Source: Planotetraspora thailandica (GTDB lineage: Bacteria > Actinomycetota > Actinomycetes > Streptosporangiales > Streptosporangiaceae). Taken from it: 64,000 nt of DNA. Below the pieces are notes generated by a model, which was not told where the DNA came from, ran no database searches, and was given only the letters and a program-made list of their open reading frames with translations. The stretch is from the NCBI RefSeq assembly GCF_016863335.1, contig NZ_BOOR01000008.1:1-64000 (forward strand), given 5' to 3'. The translations under genes and the position numbers were made by a program. Positions 45,919 through 55,297 of the stretch are shown here, piece after piece. Position 1 is the first letter of the stretch, and each line of letters opens with the position of its first letter.

Positions 45919-47433
45919 ATGCGGACCGCCTACACCTCCGACCAGATCCGGGCCGCCGAGCAGGCGCTCATGGCCGAACTGCCCGAGGGCACGCTCATGC
46001 AGCGGGCGGCGGCGGGCCTGGCCGTCGTGTGCGCCCGCCTGCTCACCGGAGTGCACGGCCGGGTGTACGGCTCCCGCGTCACGGTGCTCACCGGCAGCGG
46101 GGACAACGGGGGCGACGCCCTGTTCGCCGGGGCCCGGCTCGCGCGCAGGGGAGCCAGGGTCGTGGCCGTGCTCGCCGGGTCGCGCACCCATCAGGCGGGT
46201 CTTGACGCGCTGCTGAAGGCCGGCGGACGCGCGACCGCCTACACGCCGCAGGCCGCAGAGGAACACATCGCCGACGCCGACCTCGTGATGGACGGGCTCG
46301 TCGGCATCGGCGGCAGCGGCGCGCTGCGAGAGCCGTACGGCACGCTCGCCGGGATGCTCGCGGGGACGCGGGCGGTCGTGGTGGCGGTCGACGTGCCGAG
46401 CGGGGTCGACGCGAGCACGGGTCAGGTCGGCGGGAACACCGGGCAGGTCGACGGCCCGGCCGTGCGGGCCCACATGACGGTGACGTTCGGCGCGTACAAG
46501 AGCGGCCTGCTGATCCACCCCGGCGCCACGCACGCGGGCGCCGTCGAGCTGGTGGACATCGGGCTCGGCCCCCATCTGCCCGATCCCGACGTCGTCGCGC
46601 TCACCGACGAGGACGTGGCGGGGATGCTGCCGCGGCCCGCTGCCGAGTCGGACAAATACCGGCGGGGGGTCGTGGGGATCATCGCGGGAAGCGACAGATA
46701 CACCGGCGCGGCTGTGCTGTCGGCAGGGGGAGCCGTGCGCGCGGGAGCGGGCATGGTGCGTTTCGCGAGCTCCGCCGAGCCGGTCGCCCTCGTCCGGGCA
46801 CGCTGGCCCGAGGTGGTGACCACCGTTCTGGGCGCCGAGCCCGGGCGGGCGTCGATCGAGGAGGTCGGCCGGGTGCAGGCGTGGGTGCTCGGCCCGGGGA
46901 TGGGGACGGGCCCCGAAGCCCATGCCCTCGCGGCGGCCGTGCTCGCGTCCGACGTCCCCGTGCTCGTGGACGCCGACGGGCTCACCATCGTGGCCGCCGA
47001 CCGCGACCTCCTGCGCCGGTCGGCGCCGACGGTGATGACGCCGCACGCGGGCGAGCTGTCCCGGCTCCTGGGAGTGCCGAGGAAGCAGATCGAGGCCCGG
47101 CGCCTAGAGCACGTACGGCAGGCCGCGCGGGAGCTGGGCGTCACCGTGCTGCTGAAGGGCTCGACCACGCTGATCGCCGAGGTGGGCCGCCCGGTCCGGG
47201 CGATCACCACCGGCACGCCGTGGCTGGCCACCGGGGGCACGGGCGACGTGTTGTCCGGCATCGCCGGGGCGTTCATGGCGGGCGGGCTGAGCGGCTATGA
47301 CGCCGTCTCCGCCGCGGCGCACGTGCACGGCCTGGCGGCCAGGATCGCCGCCAAGGGGCACGGGCCGGGTGAGGCTCCGATCGCCGCGCTCGACGTCGCG
47401 CTGGCACTGCCCGAGGCTCTGCGCCGCCTCTGA
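45919..47433 (+). CDS. nnr: Bifunctional NAD(P)HX epimerase/dehydratase
   Basis: This 504-residue enzyme repairs hydrated NAD(P)H. The N-terminal epimerase domain (1 to about 220) has GSGDNGGDALF and VDVPSGVDASTG; the C-terminal dehydratase domain has KYRRGVVGIIAGSDRYTGAA, TPHAGELSRLLG and the ATP/ADP-site GGTGDVLSGIAGA. The fused form is standard in bacteria. It lies upstream of alr as in many actinobacteria. Confidence 0.95.
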   Translation: MRTAYTSDQIRAAEQALMAELPEGTLMQRAAAGLAVVCARLLTGVHGRVYGSRVTVLTGSGDNGGDALFAGARLARRGARVVAVLAGSRTHQAGLDALLKAGGRATAYTPQAAEEHIADADLVMDGLVGIGGSGALREPYGTLAGMLAGTRAVVVAVDVPSGVDASTGQVGGNTGQVDGPAVRAHMTVTFGAYKSGLLIHPGATHAGAVELVDIGLGPHLPDPDVVALTDEDVAGMLPRPAAESDKYRRGVVGIIAGSDRYTGAAVLSAGGAVRAGAGMVRFASSAEPVALVRARWPEVVTTVLGAEPGRASIEEVGRVQAWVLGPGMGTGPEAHALAAAVLASDVPVLVDADGLTIVAADRDLLRRSAPTVMTPHAGELSRLLGVPRKQIEARRLEHVRQAARELGVTVLLKGSTTLIAEVGRPVRAITTGTPWLATGGTGDVLSGIAGAFMAGGLSGYDAVSAAAHVHGLAARIAAKGHGPGEAPIAALDVALALPEALRRL

Positions 47434-47531
47434 CGACCTCCGGCGATACGCCTGGCAGGCCGCGTGACACGTGGTGCAGCCGAGATCTTTCATGGTGCCG
47501 GGCACCGGGGGGCACCTGACAGACTGGGGGA

Positions 47532-48677
47532 ATGAGTTCCTCGACGGCGCGCCTGGTCACCCCGGCCGAGGCGCGTGTTGATCTCGCCGCCATCCGTCAC
47601 AACGTCGCCCTCCTGGCCGGGCATGCTCCCGGTGCCACGCTGATGGCGGCAGTAAAGGCCGACGCCTACGGTCACGGCCTCGTGCCCGTCGCACGGGCGT
47701 GCTTGGAGGCGGGCGCCGCCCGGCTCGGCACCGCCTTCGTCCGCGAGGCGCTCGCCCTGCGTGCCGCGGGGGTGACCGCGCCCGTCCTGTCGTGGATCAT
47801 CACGCCGGGTGAGCCGCTGGATGAGGCGCTGCTTCAGGACGTGGAGCTGTCGGCGAGCGCGCCCTGGGTGATCGACGAGATCACGGCGGCGGCCGGCCGT
47901 ACGGGCAGGACCGCGCGCGTGCATCTGAAGGTGGACACCGGCATCTCGCGGGGCGGGGCGCCGATGGCGGAATGGCCGTCGCTGCTCGACAGGGCCCTGG
48001 CCGTACAGGCCGGGGGAGCCATCGAGATCGTGGGCATCTGGTCGCATTTCGCCTGCGCCGACATTCCCGGGCATCCGTCGATCGACGCGCAGGTCTCGAC
48101 CTTCGACGAGGCGCTCGCGATCGCCGACAAGGCGGGCGTCTCCAGCGGCGTCATCAGGCACATCGCCAACTCGGCCGCCACGATGACGTTGCCCCGCGCC
48201 CGATATGACATGGTGCGCACGGGCATCGCCGTCTACGGCCTGAGCCCCGTTCCGGAGCTCGGCGGCTTCGGGCTGCGCCCGGCCATGACCCTCACGGCCC
48301 GGCTGGCCCAGGTCAAGCGGGTCCCCGCCGGTTCCGGCGTCTCCTACGGCCACCTGTACGTCACGGAGCGGGAGACGACGCTCGGCCTGGTCCCCCTCGG
48401 GTACGCCGACGGGATCATGCGCGACGCGACCAACCGCGGCGAGGTGCTGGCCTCGGGGAAGAGGCGCACGATCGCCGGTCGGGTCTGCATGGACCAATTC
48501 ATGATCGACCTCGGGGACGACGTCGCGGAGCAGGGCGATGAAGTGATCATTTTTGGGCCAGGGGACCATGGTGAGCCGACATGTCAGGAATGGGCGGATT
48601 CCCTGGGCACGATCACTCATGAGATCGTGACGAGGATCGGGTCCCGCGTGCCTCGCGTCCACCTGGACGGACGCTGA
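47532..48677 (+). CDS. alr: Alanine racemase
   Basis: Alr makes D-alanine for peptidoglycan with PLP. The PLP lysine is Lys42 in AVKADAYGHG; the second catalytic tyrosine is in SGVSYGHLYV; GLVPLGYADGIMR and the arginine in GRVCMDQFMIDLG are conserved. It has 381 residues. GGGGGA touches the ATG, too close for a normal site, and CAGACT lies 6 nt before the ATG, so a leaderless start is possible. Confidence 0.96.
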   Translation: MSSSTARLVTPAEARVDLAAIRHNVALLAGHAPGATLMAAVKADAYGHGLVPVARACLEAGAARLGTAFVREALALRAAGVTAPVLSWIITPGEPLDEALLQDVELSASAPWVIDEITAAAGRTGRTARVHLKVDTGISRGGAPMAEWPSLLDRALAVQAGGAIEIVGIWSHFACADIPGHPSIDAQVSTFDEALAIADKAGVSSGVIRHIANSAATMTLPRARYDMVRTGIAVYGLSPVPELGGFGLRPAMTLTARLAQVKRVPAGSGVSYGHLYVTERETTLGLVPLGYADGIMRDATNRGEVLASGKRRTIAGRVCMDQFMIDLGDDVAEQGDEVIIFGPGDHGEPTCQEWADSLGTITHEIVTRIGSRVPRVHLDGR

Positions 48678-48702
48678 GCAGCGGTTGCGAGGAGAAGCAC
48701 GA

Positions 48703-49749
48703 ATGAGCACACGTCGCAAGGTCGGCCTCGCCGGGGCCGTCGTCGGTGCGGCTTCGGCCGGCGTGGCCGCGGCGGCTCTGGCCAAGCGGTACGCGGTCGG
48801 CCGCATCCGGCTGCGCCCCGACCTGGAGGCCAACGAGCCGTTCGGCGAGCTTCGCGGGCGGCGGGAGACGGTCACGACCCCCGACGGGGTGCGCATCCAC
48901 GCCGAGATCGACGGGCCGGACGACGCACCGCTCACCGTGGTGTTGTGCCACGGATACTGCCTGACGCTCGACTCCTGGCATTACCAGTGGCGCGACCTGC
49001 GCGAGTCCTACCGCCTGGTGATGTGGGACCAGCGCTGCCACGGCCAGTCGGGACGCTCGGAGGACTGCTCGATCGACCGGCTCGGCGAGGACCTCGCGCT
49101 CGTGCTCGACGAACTCGTCCCCGGCCCTTGCGTGCTGGTCGGGCACTCCATGGGCGGCATGACGATCATGGCGCTGGCCGACCGGCGGCCTGAGCTGTTC
49201 GGCGACAAGGTGCGGGGCGTCTCGCTCATCTCCACCTCCGCGGGCAAGCTGGCCGAGCTCACGCTGGGGCTGCCCGCCCTGGTCTCCAAGGTCGTGCACA
49301 AGGCCGTGCCCTCGGCGGTGTCGGTCATGCGCAGGAGCGGAAACCTCGTCGACCGCGGCCGGGAGGCGGGTACGGACCTGTCCTTTCTCGCGCTGCGCTA
49401 CCTCGGCTTCGGCGACTCCAAGAGCGTGAGCCCCACCGTGGTCGACTTCGTCGAGTCGATGATCAGGGCCACGCCGAGTGAGGTGATCGCCGACTTCTAC
49501 CCCGCGCTGATGTCGCACGACAAGCTGACCGCGCTCGACGTGCTCAACAAGGTGCCCACGGCGATCATCGTCGGCGAGCGCGACTGGCTGACCCCCCTCG
49601 ACCACAGCAAGGCGATCGCGGCGGCGGTGCCGGCCGCGGAACTGACCACGGTGCCCGCCACCTCTCACCTCGTGCAGCTCGAACGGCCGGGTGTCGTCAA
49701 CGACGCGCTGCGCGAGCTGCTGAAGCGGGCGGAAAGGGGCGAGACGTGA
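48703..49749 (+). CDS. Alpha/beta hydrolase, membrane-anchored
   Basis: This 348-residue protein starts at the ATG after AGGAGA. A hydrophobic Ala/Gly-rich helix at 7-28 could anchor it. The hydrolase fold shows HGYCLTLDS (oxyanion), the nucleophile Ser149 in GHSMGG, an Asp in VGERDWLTPLDHS and a His in PATSHLVQLE. It stands between alr and tsaE, a place that such a hydrolase often takes in actinobacteria. The substrate is unknown. Confidence 0.88.
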   Translation: MSTRRKVGLAGAVVGAASAGVAAAALAKRYAVGRIRLRPDLEANEPFGELRGRRETVTTPDGVRIHAEIDGPDDAPLTVVLCHGYCLTLDSWHYQWRDLRESYRLVMWDQRCHGQSGRSEDCSIDRLGEDLALVLDELVPGPCVLVGHSMGGMTIMALADRRPELFGDKVRGVSLISTSAGKLAELTLGLPALVSKVVHKAVPSAVSVMRRSGNLVDRGREAGTDLSFLALRYLGFGDSKSVSPTVVDFVESMIRATPSEVIADFYPALMSHDKLTALDVLNKVPTAIIVGERDWLTPLDHSKAIAAAVPAAELTTVPATSHLVQLERPGVVNDALRELLKRAERGET

Positions 49750-50231
49750 GCGTGACACCATCGGGCCCGCAGGCCGTCGAGCAGGAGATCGGCGCGGCGA
49801 CCGCGGAGGAGATGCGGGCCGTGGGGGCCCGCCTGGCCACGCTGCTGGGCCCCGGCGACCTAGTCGTGCTCAGCGGGCCGCTCGGAGCGGGCAAGACCAC
49901 ACTCGTGCAGGGCATCGCCGACGGGCTCGGCGTGCGCGGGCCCATCACCTCGCCCACCTTCGTCATCGCCCGCGTGCATCCGTCGTTGTCCGGCGGCCCC
50001 GCCCTCGTCCACGCGGACGCCTACCGGCTGGGCGGCTCGCTGGAGGTCGACGACCTCGATCTGGACGCCTCGCTCGACGAGTCGGTCACGGTCGTCGAAT
50101 GGGGCGAGGGTCTCGTCGAAGGGCTCTCCGACGAGCGGCTCGAGATCCACATCGAGCGCGGCGACGATGGCGAGCGGCGCCTGGTGCGGCTCCGCGGCGT
50201 CGGCGCCCGGTGGACCGGCGCCGTCCTCTGA
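49746..50231 (+). CDS. tsaE: tRNA t6A synthesis ATPase TsaE
   Basis: TsaE powers the TsaB-TsaD complex that adds threonylcarbamoyl to A37 of ANN-decoding tRNAs. It has 161 residues. Walker A is GPLGAGKT at 44-51, followed by GPITSPTFVI and EWGEGLVE. The start overlaps the hydrolase stop by 4 bp. Its partners tsaB and tsaD lie 5 kb away, beyond an inserted PadR-ABC-sortase block. Confidence 0.94.
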   Translation: MSVTPSGPQAVEQEIGAATAEEMRAVGARLATLLGPGDLVVLSGPLGAGKTTLVQGIADGLGVRGPITSPTFVIARVHPSLSGGPALVHADAYRLGGSLEVDDLDLDASLDESVTVVEWGEGLVEGLSDERLEIHIERGDDGERRLVRLRGVGARWTGAVL

Positions 50232-50300
50232 GTCTCCGGCTCCGCCGCTTCTCTTCGCACGTCTCCTCATTCGAGCAGTGAAGAACCACACGTCAGATCG

Positions 50301-50332
50301 TACACACGGCATGTATACATCGTGTGTATATT
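50301..50332 (+). promoter_or_regulatory. PadR operator and leaderless -10
   Basis: TACACACG (50301-50308) and CGTGTGTA (50321-50328) form perfect inverted arms, and between them lies the palindrome ATGTATACAT (50311-50320), a typical PadR-type half-site pair. TATATT (50327-50332) overlaps the right arm and ends 7 nt before the padR ATG. A repressor bound here would block the -10 box. Confidence 0.65.
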
Positions 50333-50339
50333 CTCTGGC

Positions 50340-50864
50340 ATGTCGATTGGACAGACTTTCCTCGGCCTCCTCGAGTCCGGACCGCGTCATGGCTACGACC
50401 TGAAGAAGACGTACGACGACCGGTTCGGCCATGCCCGCCCCCTGCACTACGGTCAGGTCTACGCCACGCTCTCGCGGCTGCTGAAAGACGGCCTCGTCGA
50501 ACTCGACGGCGTCGAGCCAGGTGAAGGCCCGGAGCGCAAGCGGTACGCCGTCACCTCCGCCGGAGTGAGCGACGTCGAGCTGTGGCTGGCGAGCGCGGAG
50601 AAGCCCGAGCCGTATCTGCAGAACACCCTCTACACCAAGGTGATCCTGGCCCTGCTCACGGGCCGGTCCGCCGCCGACCTGCTCGACGTGCAGCGGGCCG
50701 AGCACCTCCGGTTGATGCGGGAGCTCACCCGGCGCAAGGCAGGCGGCGACCTCGCTGACAACCTCGTCTGTGACCACGCGCTGTTCCACCTCGACGCCGA
50801 CCTGCGCTGGCTGGAGCTGACCGCGGCCCGGCTCGATGACCTCCGCAGGCAGGTGCGGGCATGA
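50340..50864 (+). CDS. PadR-family transcriptional regulator
   Basis: It has 174 residues with an N-terminal winged helix (IGQTFLGLLESGPRHGYDLKK, then HYGQVYATLSRLLKDGLVE) and a C-terminal helical dimer domain. The ATG at 50340 fits the family start. It is translationally coupled (4-bp overlap) to an ABC transporter and probably represses it together with itself through the operator upstream. The inducer is unknown. Confidence 0.92.
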   Translation: MSIGQTFLGLLESGPRHGYDLKKTYDDRFGHARPLHYGQVYATLSRLLKDGLVELDGVEPGEGPERKRYAVTSAGVSDVELWLASAEKPEPYLQNTLYTKVILALLTGRSAADLLDVQRAEHLRLMRELTRRKAGGDLADNLVCDHALFHLDADLRWLELTAARLDDLRRQVRA

Positions 50865-51556
50865 CCGGGCAGCCGTTACTGGAGGCCGACGGCCTGCACA
50901 AGGCGTTCGGTCCGACGAAGGCGCTCGACGGCGCCTCGATCGCCATCCGGGCCGGTGAGATCGTCGCCATCATGGGGCCGTCGGGATCGGGCAAGTCAAC
51001 CCTGCTGCACTGCCTCGCCGGCATCGTCCGGCCCGACTCCGGTCACGTGCGTTATCAGGGCGCCGAGATCTCGGCGTTGTCCGACGGGGAACGCAGTGCG
51101 TTGCGCCGCACCCAGTTCGGCTTCGTCTTCCAGTTCGGTCAGCTGGTGCCGGAGCTGACCTGCCTGGAGAACATCGCGCTCCCGCTGCGCATGGAGGGGG
51201 TCCGCCGCCGTGAGGCCGAGGCCCGGGCCGCCGAGTGGCTGGATCGTCTCGACCTCGCCGACGTGGGGCGGAAACGGCCGGGGGAGGTCTCAGGAGGTCA
51301 GGGCCAGCGGGTCGCCGTGGCCCGTGCGCTCGTCACGCGGCCACGTGCGGTGTTCGCCGACGAGCCGACCGGCGCCCTCGACTCCCTCAACGGTGAACGG
51401 GTGATGCGACTGCTGACCGAGGCGGCCCGCGAGACGGGCGCGGCCGTGGTGCTGGTGACCCACGAAGCGCGGGTCGCCGGATACTCCGATCGTGAAATCG
51501 TCGTGCGCGACGGCCGCACCCGCGACATCGCGCGGGAAATGGAGGGGGCGCTGTGA
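50861..51556 (+). CDS. ABC transporter ATPase, MacB/LolD type
   Basis: It has 231 residues: Walker A GPSGSGKST, Q-loop near FVFQFGQLVPELTCLEN, signature VSGGQGQRVAVARAL, Walker B AVFADEPTGALDS and VTHEARVAGY. The type pairs with FtsX-like permeases, here the next gene. These systems expel antibiotics or peptides, or drive envelope proteins by mechanotransmission. Confidence 0.93.
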   Translation: MTGQPLLEADGLHKAFGPTKALDGASIAIRAGEIVAIMGPSGSGKSTLLHCLAGIVRPDSGHVRYQGAEISALSDGERSALRRTQFGFVFQFGQLVPELTCLENIALPLRMEGVRRREAEARAAEWLDRLDLADVGRKRPGEVSGGQGQRVAVARALVTRPRAVFADEPTGALDSLNGERVMRLLTEAARETGAAVVLVTHEARVAGYSDREIVVRDGRTRDIAREMEGAL

Positions 51557-53877
51557 GCGTCGGCCGGGGCCGGGCGTCCGCCTCGCGCGACGTGCTGCTG
51601 GGTATGCGGTTCGCCTTCGCCGGCGGCCGCGACGGCTGGACCCGCACCGTTCTCACCGCGGTGGGCGTGGGGATCGGCGTCGCTCTGCTCCTGCTTGCCG
51701 CCGCGGTGCCGGGCGCGTTGCAGGCCCGCCAGGAACGCACCGCCGCCCGCAGCGACCTGCGGTTGGGGGAGCAGATCCCGGCGGCGGCCGACACCATGCT
51801 GGTGGCGCAGGCCGACACCCTATTCCGCCATACGCCGGTGCACGGGCGTCTCCTGCACCCCGAAGGTCCGCGGGCCCCGATCCCGCCCGGACTCACGGCC
51901 GTTCCCCGGCCCGGCGAGGTCGTGGTTTCGCCGGCGCTGAGGGAACTGCTCGACTCGCCGGACGGACGTCTGTTCGCCCCACGCCTCGACGGCGCCCGGG
52001 TGACCGGGACGATCCGGCAGGAAGGCCTGTCCGGCCCGGGTGAGCTGGCCTTCTACCGCGGCGTCGACGCCCTGCCCGCCGACGAGGTCACCAGGCTGCG
52101 AACCTTCGGCGACAGCCCTTCCTCGGAGGGGCTGGGGACGGTGCTCACCATCCTCGTCGTGATCATCATCGTCGTGCTGTTGCTGCCCATCGCGGTCTTC
52201 CTGGCCGCGGCCGTACGGTTCGGAAGCGAGAGCCGTGACCGGCGGATGGCGGCCCTCCGGCTGATCGGCGCCGACCGCCGGATGACCCGCCTGATGGCGG
52301 CAGGCGAGACGATGGCCGGCGCCTGCCTCGGGCTCGTGGTCGGCGGTGTGCTGTTCCTCGTCGGCCGCCAGGTCGCGCCGATGGTCTCACTCTGGGACAT
52401 CAGCGTCTACGCGTCGGACGTACGGCCGAGCCTTCCGCTTGTCGCCGTCATCGTGCTGGCCGTACCGGCGATGTCGGTGGCGGTGAGCGTGATCGCACTG
52501 CGAGGGGTGGCGATCGAGCCGCTGGGAGTGACCCGGCGCGCGACTCCGCCGCGGCGCAGGCTCTGGTGGCGGCTGGTCCTGCCCGGGATCGGCCTGGCGC
52601 TTCTCGTCCCACTGGTCGGCGGTCTACCCGAGACCATGGGCGGCGTCGTTCAATACCAGGTCGCGGCGGGGGCCGTCCTGTTGCTGATCGGCGCGGTCAC
52701 CGTGCTCCCCTGGGTGATCGAGCTGGTCGTGCGCCCCTTGGGCGGAGGCCCTGTCGGCTGGCAGCTCGCCGTCCGGCGGCTGCAGCTCGACAGTGCCATG
52801 TCGGCGCGCCTGGTCAACGGGATCGCGGTCGCGGTCGCCGGCGCCATCGCCCTGCAGATGCTCTTCGCGGCCGCGCAGAAGGAGTCGACCGTTCAGACCC
52901 GGCAGGACCCATCCCGGGCGCAGGCGCAGATCCGCACCCACGACCCGGCGTCGGCGGGACTGATCGCGGTGAGGCTGCGCGCCACACCGGGGGTGACCCG
53001 CGCCACCGAGACGCTGGTCGGCGGCGTGTCCGCCGAGCCGCATGCCGGAGCGGCCGGGCAGGATCCCGTCTTCGCCTTGTTGCAGGTGGGCGATTGCGCC
53101 GCGCTGGCGGAGTACGCGGCCCTGGGATCATGCGCCGGCGGTGACGTCTTCATCGCACGGGCGACGCCCGTCGACCCGGCCGCGCAGGAGGCCATCCGCC
53201 CCGGCGCCACAGTCACGGTCGGAGAGGGCGGGCCACGGTGGAAGGTGCCGGGCGACGCCCGGCAGGTCCCCGCGCGCAAGGACCCCTCCGGGGTCTACCA
53301 AGACGTCATCCTCGCCACGCCGGGTGCCATCGACGCGAGGGCCATGCCGAGGTTGATCGCGAACACGTTCGTCAGCGTCGACCCGGGCGATCCCGACGCG
53401 ATGGAGCGGGTCAGGAACGTGGTGGCGCAGCTCGATCCCGTCGGGACGGTCGCGACTCTGGCGGCCAGTGAGACCGTAGGCAGGTTCGACGGCATCCGTC
53501 GCGGCCTTTACGTGGGCGTCATGGTGACGCTCCTGCTGATCGGGGCCAGCATGCTGGTGGGAACCGTGGAACAGTTGCGCGACCGGCGCCGGCTGCTCGC
53601 CATGCTCGTCGCGGTCGGCACGCGGCGCAGCGCGCTGAGCTGGTCGGTGCTCTGGCAGACGTTCATACCGGTCATGATCGGTATCGTCCTCGCAGTCGTC
53701 TTCGGGCTGGGGCTCGGCGTCGCTCTGCTGAGGATGGTGTCGGTGCCCGTGTCGATCGACTGGGCGGCGGTCGCGATCTCGGCGGGCATCGGCGCGGCCG
53801 TGGTCCTGCTGGTGACCGCGTCGAGCCTGCCGACGCTGTGGCGGCTCACCCGGCCGGAGGGCCTGCGCATGGAGTGA
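51553..53877 (+). CDS. FtsX-like ABC permease
   Basis: This 774-residue membrane protein begins with a helix at about 35-55 (VGIGVALLLLAAAVPGALQA). It has a periplasmic-side domain, then three helices (about 195-310), a central pair, a second outside domain (about 440-650) and final helices near 660-750. Two FtsX-type modules are thus fused, as in large actinobacterial exporters. It has a GTG start and a 4-bp overlap with the ATPase. Confidence 0.9.
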   Translation: MSVGRGRASASRDVLLGMRFAFAGGRDGWTRTVLTAVGVGIGVALLLLAAAVPGALQARQERTAARSDLRLGEQIPAAADTMLVAQADTLFRHTPVHGRLLHPEGPRAPIPPGLTAVPRPGEVVVSPALRELLDSPDGRLFAPRLDGARVTGTIRQEGLSGPGELAFYRGVDALPADEVTRLRTFGDSPSSEGLGTVLTILVVIIIVVLLLPIAVFLAAAVRFGSESRDRRMAALRLIGADRRMTRLMAAGETMAGACLGLVVGGVLFLVGRQVAPMVSLWDISVYASDVRPSLPLVAVIVLAVPAMSVAVSVIALRGVAIEPLGVTRRATPPRRRLWWRLVLPGIGLALLVPLVGGLPETMGGVVQYQVAAGAVLLLIGAVTVLPWVIELVVRPLGGGPVGWQLAVRRLQLDSAMSARLVNGIAVAVAGAIALQMLFAAAQKESTVQTRQDPSRAQAQIRTHDPASAGLIAVRLRATPGVTRATETLVGGVSAEPHAGAAGQDPVFALLQVGDCAALAEYAALGSCAGGDVFIARATPVDPAAQEAIRPGATVTVGEGGPRWKVPGDARQVPARKDPSGVYQDVILATPGAIDARAMPRLIANTFVSVDPGDPDAMERVRNVVAQLDPVGTVATLAASETVGRFDGIRRGLYVGVMVTLLLIGASMLVGTVEQLRDRRRLLAMLVAVGTRRSALSWSVLWQTFIPVMIGIVLAVVFGLGLGVALLRMVSVPVSIDWAAVAISAGIGAAVVLLVTASSLPTLWRLTRPEGLRME

Positions 53878-54028
53878 TCCCAAGGACGCGCACGGAGCGC
53901 GTCCGAGCCGGGACAGTAACCCCCTTGTCACCTCGACACGGCTGCGGATCATCCCGAAAAGAAGATCCTTAGTCATGGATTGGCATAGATTTTCTGGGTA
54001 AATGACCCGGCGTGGGAGAGGTGGGCCA

Positions 54029-54661
54029 GTGACCAGGGTGACGCAGGCCGCCGTCGCGGGCGCTTTGTTCTTCGGCGCGCTCGGCTGCACGGCTCAGGCC
54101 CAGACCGACTCTCCGAGCGCTTCGATCACGCTGAGCCCCGGGCTGCCGACTCCGTCGGTCACGATCTCCCGGCAGGACATCCACGTCGAGGTCGAGCCCG
54201 CGACCGTCACGGGGGGCGCCACCAGGAACGTGCGGATCACGGCCCGGTGCCCGTTGCCGCAGGGCGGCCCCGAATACCGCGCGACCGCCCGCTCCGACGG
54301 GTTCACCCGGCTGGTCTCGCTCGTGCCCCCGGTGACGACCCCTTCACCGTCGGGCGAGCCCGCCGTACCGGAGCTGACCGGCAGCGCCACCGTCCGCGCG
54401 GACGCGAAGCCGGGAGGTTACAAGGTCCAGGTGCGCTGCGAGGCCACCAACGACATCGGCAGCGCGTCCTACCGGGTCAGGGCTCCCGAGACGGAGCCCA
54501 CGCGCATCCCCACCCGGGCGCCGCACGCCGGGGGCGGCGGTACGGCGGCTGACGGCCCGTCCGACGACTCCGGACTGCCCGTGGGCGTCTCGGTCGCCGT
54601 CGTCGTGCTGGGCCTGGCCGGGATCGGCGTCTACGCTGCGCGCAGGCGTTCGGGAGCCTGA
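54029..54661 (+). CDS. Secreted, membrane-anchored surface protein
   Basis: It has 210 residues from the GTG at 54029, after GGGAGAGG; an ATG at 54002 is in frame. A signal peptide ends near CTAQA, the middle is a predicted beta-rich domain with two cysteines, and the C-terminus has one helix (VSVAVVVLGLAGIGVYAARR) with a basic tail. It lies 2 bp before a class F sortase gene. I see LPVG before the helix but no clean sorting motif, so substrate status is uncertain. Confidence 0.75.
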   Translation: MTRVTQAAVAGALFFGALGCTAQAQTDSPSASITLSPGLPTPSVTISRQDIHVEVEPATVTGGATRNVRITARCPLPQGGPEYRATARSDGFTRLVSLVPPVTTPSPSGEPAVPELTGSATVRADAKPGGYKVQVRCEATNDIGSASYRVRAPETEPTRIPTRAPHAGGGGTAADGPSDDSGLPVGVSVAVVVLGLAGIGVYAARRRSGA

Positions 54662-54663
54662 CC

Positions 54664-55218
54664 TTGGCGGTTTCGTCCCGGTGGGTGCTTGTGGCCGGGA
54701 TCGTCACCGGGCTCGCGCTGTTCGCGGCGAACGGCGACCCCGCGCCGCAACGATCCGTCAAGCGCCCGGATCCCGTCGTGCCCAAGCGCATCGACATTCC
54801 GTCGCTGAGCCTGAAGGCCCCGCTCATGAAGCTCGGGCTCGACTCGGCCGGCGACGTGCAGCTTCCGCCGTTCGACAAACCTTCGACCGCAGGGTGGTAC
54901 ACGGGCAGTGCGGTGCCCGGCGACCCCGGGGCCTCCGTGATCATCGGGCACGTCGACACCAAGTCGGCCCCCGCGGTGTTCTACCGGCTGCGCGACCTCC
55001 GCAAGGGGGCGTTGGTCAAGGTGGTGCGGAGCGACGGCAAGACGGCCGACTACCGCGTCGACTCGGTCGAGCGCATCCCCAAGACCAAGTTCCCCGCCGA
55101 GCGCGTCTACACGGAAGACGGGCTGCGGTTGATCACGTGTGGCGGCTCGTTCGACTGGGCGCACCATCAGTACCGCGACAACGTCATCGTCTACGCCTCG
55201 TTCACGGGGGAGACCTGA
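54664..55218 (+). CDS. Class F sortase
   Basis: A transpeptidase-like sortase of 184 residues with a TTG start. It has an N-terminal membrane helix (about 7-22), then the sortase barrel: His96 in IIGHVD, catalytic Cys159 in LRLITCGG and Arg171 in YRDNVIVYA. Class F sortases are typical of actinobacteria, and their substrates are little known. It pairs with the surface protein just before it. Confidence 0.9.
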   Translation: MAVSSRWVLVAGIVTGLALFAANGDPAPQRSVKRPDPVVPKRIDIPSLSLKAPLMKLGLDSAGDVQLPPFDKPSTAGWYTGSAVPGDPGASVIIGHVDTKSAPAVFYRLRDLRKGALVKVVRSDGKTADYRVDSVERIPKTKFPAERVYTEDGLRLITCGGSFDWAHHQYRDNVIVYASFTGET

Positions 55219-55283
55219 CGCATCGACGCCGGGCCACCGGGCCCGGTCGTGTGAGCCCGGTCATGCCGCCCCGGCACTGCGGC

Positions 55284-55289
55284 TACCCT
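55284..55289 (+). promoter_or_regulatory. -10 box for tsaB
   Basis: TACCCT ends 8 nt before the GTG at 55298, again without a ribosome site. This makes the tsaB-rimI-tsaD group an independent unit after the insertion. Confidence 0.4.
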
Positions 55290-55297
55290 TGACTTTC

